A DNA stretch of 64,000 nucleotides from Corylus avellana (lineage: Eukaryota > Streptophyta > Magnoliopsida > Fagales > Betulaceae): NCBI RefSeq assembly GCF_901000735.1, contig NC_081543.1, forward strand, positions 16,147,574 through 16,211,573. The letters are read 5' to 3'. Positions 55,877-64,000 of the stretch are shown in pieces. How positions within the stretch are numbered: the stretch's first letter is position 1; every line of letters starts with the position of its first letter. Below the pieces are notes generated by a model, which saw only the letters and a program-made list of their open reading frames with translations, was not told the origin of the DNA and ran no database searches. A program made the position numbers and the translations under genes.

Positions 55877-57370
55877 TGATAAGTGCCAAAATATTCATAT
55901 TTTAACCCTTAACTTATATTTGTTAATTCCTTAGTTTTGTTAGTTTGTGCTGTTTTATTTTCTTTTTATGTTTTCTGTGTTTTTGTAGGTAATGAAAGAA
56001 AAGAAAGCGTTTTTGGGAAAGTTCCAAGCTTAAAGGGCAAATTGGGAAGATCCAGAAGATATGGTTAAGCTTAACCAATCATGGTTAACTTTAATCAAAT
56101 AAATGAAAGAATTAAATCGGAATTTTTCAAATTGGAGGCAAAATCGGATTGGATTCAAATTTGGATTCTGCACATGTCTCGGTATTTTGACCATAACTTT
56201 CATTTCAAATATCCGATTGAGGTTATTCAAGTGGCGTTGAAAAGATAACTCAAAATTATAGAAATCATTGTGAAATATCATTTTCGTAATTCGGACTGCT
56301 GCTATGCTAAAATCACCCCGCAAGATAGGAACGCAATTCTGGACAAATCCTATTCCGATTTAGACTTATGTTTTCTTTATTCTAATTGGACTAGGGCTTA
56401 AATCTTCGAATTTCATAGGATTACTAGGGCTTCGAGGACTCTACTAAGCCTTGTAAATAGATCTCTATGCCTCACAATTCAATACACAATTTCAAGGAGA
56501 CAGCTTTGGGGAGAGGAATTTGAGGCTACTTCAAGGAGTCGTTTTTGGTTATTTCTTTCCCTTTTCTTTTTAGTTTTATTTTAATTATGTGTAACTAACT
56601 TTTAAGGAGGGCTAGATTGAAGCCCTAATTATGTTTATTTAATATTTCAATATTGGCGCCTTTGTGATAATCATATTGTGATGCTTAACTTGATTAATGC
56701 CTATTTTCTTGAATTCCTCATATGTGTATGATTGGCCATTATATGCATATGGTATGGACTAGTTAATTAAATCAATTTAGATGACTGAGTCCTGGGTTTA
56801 ATAAGAGTAACAAAAGAAATCCACACCGGGTTCTTGGGTTAATCAACATGGGGAACCGGGAGTAGACACTCATGCCCTAGGCCTCATGTGTTTGTCGATT
56901 TTTATAGATTTATGCTTTTTTAAAGAACAACTTAGTATACACCCATGCTAAATCTTTTAAGAAAGAAAAGAGTTAGAGTATACATCCATGCCTAACTTGT
57001 TGCTTAGGGAAATCTATAGCTTAAGGAGTATACACTCATGCCTTTAGGTTGGCAAACAATGAGTATTCATAATATGATTGAATCATTGGCATATTGTTAT
57101 ATTATCTATGTATAATTAGTGGTGGATATCAAAGCCCTACCTTTACCTTTACCTTTATTTTTATCTTTATCTTTATCTTTATTTCTTTTCCTTAGTATTA
57201 ATATCAATCTCGTGACAATTTGATATTTTAATTAATTCTAAATAAAATCAACAATCCTCGTGGGATCGATCTCGTACTTGTTGCACTATACTATCGTTTG
57301 ATCTTGTGCACTTGTGAGTAAAACGTACCAAGTATTTGCTTATTAATTTAGGTGGGTATTTGGCACAATA
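55877..57370 (+). repeat. Athila/Tat-like 3' LTR
   Basis: Counterpart of 50931-52418. It ends CACAATA, so the terminal CA has mutated. Confidence 0.92.
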
Positions 57371-58112
57371 GATAACTTGCTGAGGAGAAGGGTAGGTGAG
57401 GATCCCATGTGTCTCATTTGTAGCTTGGAGGCCGAAACTACATTCCATGCCTTGTGGGATTGCCTGGCATCTAGGGATGTTTGGGGTGCAAGTCTAAAAG
57501 TTTTTCAAAATAGCATTTTTCCTGGGTTAGATTTTTTCCAAGTTGCTGGGGATTTATTTGCGAAGGGGGGTGGTAAAGTCCTTCGCTTATTATCATAAAT
57601 TTTTCGAGGCGAATTTGGCTGAGACGAAATGCTTGGATATACGAACAAACGTTCTCTCATCCAGATATTGTAGTTCGGGAAGTTGAAAGGGCGGTGATTG
57701 ATTATGAGCAAGCAAACAAGCCTAAAGATCAGCAAGGTTTTGACCAAGTCGAACGTCAAATACAGTGGGTTACGCTGGCTGCAAGGTGGACCAAAGTGAA
57801 CGTGGATGCAGCTTTAGACAAAAAAGCTGGGATAATGGGCTTCGGTATTATTATGTGTGATCATGAAGGGAAGTTCTAAGCTACGAAATGCATCAGGAGA
57901 TGGATTCATGGGAGTCATTAGCAGCAGAGGCCATGGCTGCCTTCTATGGGGCAGTTTTTGGCCAAGAGAAAGGAGTGCAACACATTATTATTGAAGGGGA
58001 TGCCAAGCAAATCATGGATGCCATCCAAGATAAGGGTTGGAACTCTAGCATGTTTGGTCACTTGATTGATGATGTAAAGCTGTGCTTAAATGAATTTCTA
58101 GGTGGCAAGTAA
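57371..58112 (+). pseudogene. LINE zinc-finger end and RNase H
   Basis: CLICSLEAETTFHALWDC (zf-RVT) is followed by WTKVNVDAALDKKAGIMGFG and LAAEAMAAFYGAVFGQEKGV, the RNase H-like domain typical of plant L1 ORF2. A stop at 57877-57879 splits it. Confidence 0.8.
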
Positions 58113-58291
58113 ACCAAGTGTATTGTAAGGCGAATAGGGTGGGGCATAGACTAGCAAAAATGGCCCTTCAACAGGTCAATGATACTATATGGATTGAAGA
58201 GTGTCCGTCTTGTATCAAAGATATCTCTGCCAATGATCCATTTATGGAATATTATCAAGCTTGAATTTTTCCAAAAAAAAAAAAAAAAAAA

Positions 58292-59057
58292 TCCTGCTTA
58301 ACTCAGTAAGTGGAAAAAGTGATATATATAAGCGAAGAAGAAGATGAAGTCGTGTGAGCTATTCCAGTGAGAATGATATTTTATTTCTTTTGTCAGAGAC
58401 TCAAAGTCAAGTGTACATAGGGAAAGGTCGAAAGGGCAACTTGGTGCATGTGCTGTGTTTATTTATTTTATTTTTTATTTTTTGAGTGAGATTGCTGTGT
58501 ACTTGTATTTGTAAGCTTTAATGAATGTTTCTTGGGTTATATATATAACCCAAGAAACATATATATATAACCCAAGAATATAATGATGAAGATGTTGATT
58601 ATGTTGATTTCCCTGGTGTTGAAAGTATTTTAAATTCTCCTAATATTGATTGTTGTGAGTTTTATGCAGTTGAGGAGAATTATTTATTCACAAGGGAAAC
58701 TACAAATAATCCATTCTTGAGTATTTTCGTGTCATGTGGAAGGGAAAAGGAACGAAAGAAGTACGACAAACCCGAAGTATTGCCAAGTGGTGTGTGGGGC
58801 ATTCACGACAATCATCAAGGTATGTCGATGATGAAGAGCATCACATTAATTGGGGGGTGTTGTCTTGTCTTGATCATGAGGAAGGGCGAATGAGATGAGT
58901 TGACAAGGCATCCAAAGGACCGTAAAAAGAACCGTCCGAATTCGTGGGTGAATTCTCTCCAACAAGGGGAGAATGATGTACAATGGAAATTAATCCCTAC
59001 GAGCTTCAATAATGAGGATGCGAATTCGATGGTGAATTCTCTCCAACGTGGACAGGA
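58292..59057 (+). pseudogene. 3' internal end of a second Gypsy element
   Basis: The 58900-59205 frame carries NRPNSWVNSLQQGENDV and, after a duplication of about 93 bp, NSMVNSLQRGQDDVDHSAW. It continues into the LTR exactly as in the Gypsy element at 32258 (NSVQLGEEDVDQMAW). Upstream (58560-58880) is a frame with YVDFPGVESILNSPNID whose identity I do not recognise. The 5' part of the element is missing. Confidence 0.6.
58525..58560. repeat. 36-bp perfect palindrome
   Basis: ATGTTTCTTGGGTTATAT and its complement meet without a spacer, and a partial third copy (ATAACCCAAGAATAT) follows at 58567. It lies just past the LINE tail, in unassigned sequence. Confidence 0.9.
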
Positions 59058-59619
59058 TGATGTAGATCATAGTGCTTGGGAGTTCATGAGGAAGAGCCAT
59101 GAGGATGTAAACGTGAAGACACCCCAGAAGATGGAGACACACTCACAACCTCGCAGCACAGCGAAAGACTGTTCGAACGGCAGATCAGCCGGTTTGAATG
59201 TGTAGCTGATCCGGGGAGGTCAATGAGCTCCGTTCGAACGCCTATGTTAATTTTAGCAGTTTTCAATTCAGTTCCCGTTCGAACGGTGGTTTGAATCGTT
59301 CGAACGCGTAGCCGTGTTTTGGTTTAAACTGACTTTAATTCATTTTATTTTATGTTTAGGGTTTCGGGAGTCTTTATTCCGTCTTTTATTAGGTTTAGGA
59401 TTTTAGGGGTCTATAAATACATGCTTATAAGCTTCAAAAAGGCAGCTCTTGTTTATGAATTAGTTTTGATGAATAAGAAGCCTCAAAGTTGAGCTTTCTT
59501 CATATTTTCCTTCAACCATAGATAAACTCTATAGTTTTTAGAAGAATTCTTAGATCTTTAATAAACTCAAGATCTAGAATTATTTATCCTGTTCTTTATT
59601 GATGTTCATCACTGCATCA
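59058..59619 (+). repeat. Gypsy 3' LTR (second family member)
   Basis: It starts TGATGTAGATCATAGTGCTTGG and ends CACTGCATCA, the same termini as the LTR at 32258-32992. Its U3 carries four CGTTCGAACG-type palindromes (59171, 59231, 59276, 59296). A TATA-type box (CTATAAATACATGC) lies near 59411. Confidence 0.85.
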
Positions 59620-59648
59620 AAAGTGTGATAGTTTATTTTATATGCTTT

Positions 59649-59683
<35 letters not shown>

Positions 59684-60094
59684 TAGTGAAAAGTAAACTT
59701 GAATACTTGCATTGATTAAAATAAACTTGGTTACATTGATATATATATATAAGGGATGCCAACCTCTAATTTGATGAACTTAACCACTACTGTGGGATGA
59801 AAACTAGAAAACTAGTACTGCTAGGATAACATAAATGATAAATACAGTAGCTGATCACAAATCAACTAGCCAACCATGTTTATTGTTATGATAAGATAAT
59901 AAAGATACGCAACTGTGGACATTAGTATTTTGGTTCAAAAGGTCTATCACCAATCATCTGTGATGATCTTTACCATGGTAGCCCACATGAGGAATTGGAA
60001 TTTGTGTGGGACTCTGCATCACTGACATCACAAGTCTAAAGTCAAGTAAAATGATCATAGGCACAGGCCAAGCCACAGTTCACGGGGAACGTTA
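59620..60094. other. 3' flank of gene C
   Basis: No gene is seen. It has a T/A homopolymer tract (59646-59681) and a (TA)n tract near 59740. Confidence 0.5.
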
Positions 60095-60612
60095 TTACCA
60101 TGGATTTATGATGATAAGTGAAACGATATAGGAGTAAATGAAGTACGCCATGAGTGGTGTGAAAAGAAAACTATAACGAGGCGGGAGGAGGAGGAGGAAT
60201 GAAATAATAATTGATCCTAGAAAGCAAACCGAATTAAAAAAAACGATTAGTGAAAATTGACGTTTACTCATAATTACTCTCCCCGCTTTGTGTGGGGGAG
60301 GAGTAGGGAAATGAGTAGGACTGTTTCCACTACTAGTACTAGCGTTGTAGTCATCTTGCCAAAGTCCTCCAGGGGGGTTGAGTGCCGTTTGGAAGGTTGT
60401 TGCTACGATCACCCCCAAAACCACCAAAACCAGATTGCGCGACTCAATGCTTCCTATAGCCTTTTTAAGACGAAGCGACGACACCACATGTATATGAAAA
60501 ATCAGGAAACAATATTCGATCAGGGAAGCTCTTAAACCTCTAGCACGACGTAGCATATTCCTCATCTTTATTTTGTGATCAATTTCCATTTCCCCATGCA
60601 AGATGTCCAAGG
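60095..60612 (-). pseudogene. Ankyrin/PGG gene C, exon 2 (cut by Copia)
   Basis: The frame reads LDILHGEMEIDHKIKMRNML, a linker, then the full PGG signature RNLVLVVLGVIVATTFQTAL followed by NPPGG. Two to three more hydrophobic helices follow (FSLIVFFNSVCFLGSIIISF, about 60260-60200; TPLMAYFIYSYIVSLIII). The stop is at 60095-60097. Exon sequence ends at 60612 where a Copia LTR begins; the rest of exon 2 and exon 1 must lie beyond the element, outside the window. This is the best-preserved PGG domain in the cluster. Confidence 0.85.
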
Positions 60613-61014
60613 TGTTAGAAGACAGCATGCTCAGTACTCTCGGGTTCAGCGATCGAGCACAAGTCCAGTGCGCTCGAGCGCAAGAACTCAAATACTCTCG
60701 GGTTCAGCGATCGAGCGCACACCGAGTGCGCTCGAGCGCAGTTACGCAGAGTTAGAGGCAGTGCAGATTCTCAAAACCAATATGGAAAGATCCTACAGCT
60801 CCCAATCAAAGAGATTCAATCATATCAAGATTTTATACTTGTGCAACAAGGAAAACGTGTTCCTTGTACAACAAGGAAAACATTTTCCTTGGTATCTAAG
60901 GAAAATCTTGTATTGTAATTAATTTTGATACACTAGGTTTAAGGCTGTATATATACTACACTTATGTATTGAAAAGGTTATGACTTTGAATATAAAACTT
61001 CATCAAAGTTTTCA
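60613..61014 (+). repeat. Copia 5' LTR
   Basis: A 402-bp LTR with a tandem duplication of about 57 bp (two copies of CTCTCGGGTTCAGCGATCGAG followed by CGCTCGAGCGCA; 60638-60742) in U3. A TGTATATATAC box lies near 60943. Confidence 0.92.
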
Positions 61015-61080
61015 TGGTATCAGAGCATCCTTAGGCCAACGCCATAATTTTTCCTTTGATCCTGCAGCACTGTCTACACC

Positions 61081-62294
61081 ATGGCAGCAGCTAATTCAAA
61101 CTTTGTCCCACCGACTACCACCCAAAACTCTCTCCTCAAGCTTGATTCAAGCAACTATACCAGCTGGGTGACACAGATCAACCCATTCTGCGCACCTATG
61201 ATCTCATGGCAGTTGTGGATGGGTCAGAACCATGCCCTCCACAAACAATCACTGACGATGAAGGGAAAACTTCTCCAAATCCAGAATAAACCAACTGGAA
61301 CAAAAAGGACCAATTCCTTCTCAGCATCATCACAGCTTCTCTCTCAGAGAAAGTCCTGGCCGCAGTCTATGGCCTTGATACCTCTCATCAACCATGGACT
61401 ACCTTAGCAACCAAATTTGCTTCTAAATCCAAGTCAAGGATTGCAAACCTCAAGAAACAACTTCAAAGTCTGTCACAAGGACCTAAATCCTGCTGAGATT
61501 ACATTCAAACTGTAAAGAACCTTGCGGATCAACTTGGTGCGGTAGGTAACCCTATACCTGAAGAAGAAATCATCTCCTCTATCCTTAATGGTTTGAACTC
61601 ATCCTTCACCCACTTCATCACCACATACTCATTTCACACCCGTACAAACACCATCAACTTTGAAGATTTTCAGGATGAACTCCTTAGCCATGAGATGCTG
61701 CTACAACAACATCACACACCTATCCAAGATCCATCCACTTTTGCGCTCATAGCACCTAATCCCATACACTCTCAGTTCTCCAAGGGCAGACCTCATATGT
61801 CTTCTAGATTTCCATCCTGGAACTACTTTCCAAAACAATGCAATAATTACATAGCACCTAGGCCTTACTCTCAACCACTCAGTCGTGGCCCTCCATTCAG
61901 CCGTGGTCCTCTACAATACAGCAGAGGTTCCAACCAGAACCAAAGAGGCAACTTCTCCTTCCCAAATCAACAGTACAACCGAAGTCTCAATCACAGCAAT
62001 CAATATCCCCCAAGGCAATCCAATCCGAGCAATAACTATTCCCCCAAACAGCATATGCCTAACTCATCATCAACTTATCAAGACCAACCCTTCTCTCATG
62101 GTTCTAGAGCTCCCTGTCTGATTTATGGAAGAACTAGTCATACGGCATTAGATTGTTTTCATAGAATGGACTATGCTTTTCAGGAAAAGCATCCCCCTGA
62201 CCAATTGGCTGCCATGGTTGCACAAACCACTCAAAACTATGAAGAACAACAGTGGCTAGCAGATAGTGGTGTCAATGCTCATATCACAAATTAG
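61081..62294 (+). pseudogene. Copia gag and protease start
   Basis: The gag start is MAAANSNFVPPTTTQNSLLK with LDSSNYTSWVTQI. The frame shifts near 61190-61590, and gag resumes with NSSFTHFITTYSFHTRT and FEDFQDELLSHEMLLQQ. A zinc-knuckle position (CLIYGRTSHTALDC) keeps three of four ligands in altered form. The protease active site is WLADSGVNAHITN (DSG), followed at once by a TAG at 62292. Confidence 0.85.
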
Positions 62295-62345
62295 CTTGAG
62301 AATCTACAAATTCAGCAGCCTTTCCAGCAGGAAGAGGAAGTTGCA

Positions 62346-63401
62346 GTGGGCAATGGCTCTGGTTTGGCTATAGAAAACACTGGTTCCACTCTTCTCTCTA
62401 CACTCAACACTGACTTTCAACTTACCAATATTTTACACTGTCCTCAGGCCTCTGCCAATCTTCTTTCTATTCATAAATTTTGCCTTGACAATTTTTGCTA
62501 CTTTATCCTAACCTCTTCTCATTATTTTGTCAAGGATCTGCTGACCCATGCAACACTCTTGGAAGGGAGGTGTGAGAATGGCTTGTACCCCTTGAAGCTT
62601 GGAAGGACCTCTCACAAAGACACCAAGAAATTTATTGCTTTGCTAGGAATAAAAACCACCTCTCTAGTGTGGCACTTTAGACTAGGACACCCTTCTCTGG
62701 ATATTGTTAACCGTGTTGTCAAGAACATTTCTCTTCCTGTTACAAGTTTTAATTTTAATAAAAATTCTACATGCATCTCATGTCAACTTGGCAAGAGTAA
62801 AAAGCAGCATTTTCAAGCATCCAATCGTGTATCCAAGCAACCCCTTGAACTAATCCATTCTGATGTTTGGACATCACCAATTCAATCGGTTAGTGGCTAC
62901 AAATACCATGTTATCTTTGTTGATGATTTTTCAAGATTTACTTGGATCTATCCTTTACATACCAAATCAGAAGTTTTTGAACACTTTGTTAAATTCAAAC
63001 TTCTAGTAGAAAATCAATTCACCTCAAAAATCAAACAACTCCAATATGATGGAGGAGGTGAATATAATTCTCTCCAGTTTCAATCCTTTCTAACAAAACA
63101 TGGTATACTCCATAGGAAAACATTCCCTCATACCTCTCAACAAAATGGTTTGGTTGAAAGAAAACTTAGACACATTCTTGAAACAACCCTAACCCTCTTA
63201 GCTCACTCCCACCTATCCAATAAGTATTGGGTTGATGCCTCTCTCACTACTGTGTATGTCATCAATAGGCTCCCTACTCCAGTTTGCAATATCATTCACC
63301 ATACTTTAAACTCTATCATAGGGAACCAAACTATCATAAACTCAGAGTGCTTGGCTGTCTTTGTTATCCTCTCCTTAGGCCCTTTGGTTTGCACAAACTA
63401 G
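62346..63401 (+). pseudogene. Copia integrase
   Basis: A 350-residue frame has the pre-integrase zinc region (WHFRLGHPSLDIVNRVV ... CISCQLGK). The catalytic core follows with the DDE residues in LIHSDVW, QYDGGGEY and SQQNGLVERK. FVDDFSRFTWIYPL is also typical. The frame ends early by a shift near 63330, and the next frame continues the protein. Confidence 0.9.
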
Positions 63402-63961
63402 AAAATAGATCCAAACCAAGTATCTTCCTAGGCTACAACTCTATTGGGTACAAATTTCTAGACCCTGTCACTAACAAAGCATATTTATCGAGGCATGTCA
63501 TCGTTGATGAGCAATCATTCCCTGCCAAGGATCAAGTCAACTCACATCTGCCATCCAAGATTACAGCACAAAGGGATGCTCCCTTACTTCTCTCTGTTTC
63601 TTGTTCCATTCCATATATTTTGCCAACTGTTTCTGACCATACTGCAGCTCCTGCTGAGACTTCACCTGAACCTACTCCTACTCCATTAATCCCTGCATCC
63701 CCAATTCACTCACCATCTCCCTCAACTTCTTCTGAATCGACCTCACCAATAGCCTCTGTCCCATCTGAACCACAACCACTTACTCACCCTATGACTACTA
63801 GGTCTAGAACTGGTTCACTACAACCTAAGTCCTTCCCAGATTTCCAACTCTATCAAGCCACACTACCTGAGTTTGAACCAGCAACCTATAGACAAGCTGC
63901 CACTGATCCAAGATGGAAAGCTGCAATGCAGTTGGAATATGATGCTCTCATTCAAAATTGA
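63284..63961 (+). pseudogene. Copia integrase end and reverse transcriptase start
   Basis: It carries SIFLGYNSIGYKFLDPVTNK and AYLSRHVIVDEQSFP, then a Ser/Pro-rich linker (63640-63780), MTTRSRTGSLQPK and DPRWKAAMQLEYDALIQN, the lead-in to Copia reverse transcriptase. A TGA at 63959 interrupts the protein, and TWTL follows in frame beyond it. Confidence 0.88.
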
Positions 63962-64000
63962 ACCTGGACTTTATGCCCTAGATCCAAGTTTCACAATGTG

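Larger units (their letters stand above)
50931..57370 (+). mobile_element. Gag-only Athila/Tat-like Gypsy element nested in LINE
   Basis: LTRs at 50931-52418 and 55877-57370 (about 1490 bp) begin TGATAAGTGCCAAAATATTC. Target duplication GATAA flanks both ends (50926-50930, 57371-57375). The primer-binding site TGGCGTCGTTGCCAAGG (52425-52441) resembles the tRNA-Asp complement used by Athila/Tat elements. The interior of about 3.5 kb has only gag-type and acidic frames; no protease, polymerase or integrase is present. The LTRs differ by several percent. It belongs to the same family as the decayed element at 6235-10568. Confidence 0.93.
47463..58291 (+). mobile_element. L1-type LINE, split by an LTR element
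   Basis: ORF2 domains appear in order: endonuclease (47682-48300), reverse transcriptase (48646-50170), zinc-finger region, then RNase H (57690-58110). The element ends in an A-run (58273-58291). The LTR element at 50931-57370 interrupts it. No ORF1 is seen, so it is probably 5'-truncated. TGCTTAAC occurs at 47455-47462 and 58295-58302 and may be the target duplication, but short intervening bases make this weak. Many stops and shifts show it is long dead. Confidence 0.8.
60613..64000 (+). mobile_element. Copia element (RE1-like) inserted in gene C, runs off window
   Basis: The 5' LTR is 60613-61014 (TGTTAGAAGACAG ... AAAGTTTTCA). The primer-binding site TGGTATCAGAGC at 61015-61026 matches initiator tRNA-Met. 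The five bases before it are CAAGG; the matching copy would lie outside the window. Gag, protease, integrase and the approach to reverse transcriptase follow in Copia order, with at least two frameshifts and two in-frame stops. The 3' end is not in the window. Confidence 0.93.

Noticed and set aside
47455..58302. Firm LINE target duplication TGCTTAAC
   Set aside because: Only 8 bp, and TCC separates it from the A-tail; kept as a possibility only.

Overview
This is plant nuclear DNA, almost certainly from a dicot and probably a woody one. The evidence is AT-rich spacers, GT-AG and GC-AG introns, ankyrin/PGG-domain membrane genes, and dense plant transposon families (Cassandra and other TRIMs, Copia, Gypsy, CACTA, MULE and L1 LINE). 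The ankyrin paralogs look like BDA1/ACD6-type genes of rosid trees such as Fagales. That is a guess from the look of the proteins, not a search result. No prokaryotic genes, CRISPR arrays, tRNAs or complete rRNAs are seen.

The low-copy content is one cluster of ankyrin-repeat/PGG genes, all damaged. Gene A (minus, 1-1761) has a clean first exon. Its second exon carries a 102-bp tandem duplication of the splice acceptor and a small duplication that shifts the frame. Gene B (plus, 29505-44247) has a nonsense codon in exon 1 and an 11.3-kb Gypsy element in exon 2. Gene C (minus, exon 60095-60612) is cut by a Copia element that runs off the window. Two further relics lie near 3.63 kb and 46.1 kb. 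Two captured host-gene fragments are recognisable: a DUF2921 (FLY-like) fragment inside a small DNA transposon at 25.4-26.6 kb, and the first codons of S-adenosylmethionine synthetase at 45.55 kb.

Layout: 0-3.7 kb gene A, a Cassandra solo LTR in its intron, and relics; 3.86-5.56 kb a fold-back element filled with GC-rich minisatellite; 6.2-10.6 kb a decayed Athila/Tat-like element; 10.86-27.45 kb a probable single CACTA element (CACTACAAAAAA ends, AGA duplications) holding transposase remnants plus six nested insertions; 27.4-44.2 kb gene B with Gypsy (CATCC duplication) and, inside that, a Sirevirus-like gag-only Copia (GTAAC); 44.2-47.4 kb spacer with gene scraps; 47.5-58.3 kb an L1 LINE split by a gag-only Athila/Tat-like element (GATAA); 58.3-59.6 kb the 3' end of another Gypsy; 60.1-64 kb gene C and the inserted Copia.

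Many insertions can be delimited to the base by their target-site duplications, so the order of nesting can be read directly. Nothing here looks like an operon or a working multi-gene system. The most unusual items are: two GC-rich short-repeat arrays housed in inverted-repeat DNA transposons; CG-centred palindrome clusters in the U3 of several unrelated LTR families; the triple-LTR TRIM; the duplicated in-frame splice acceptor; and the two gag-only LTR elements.
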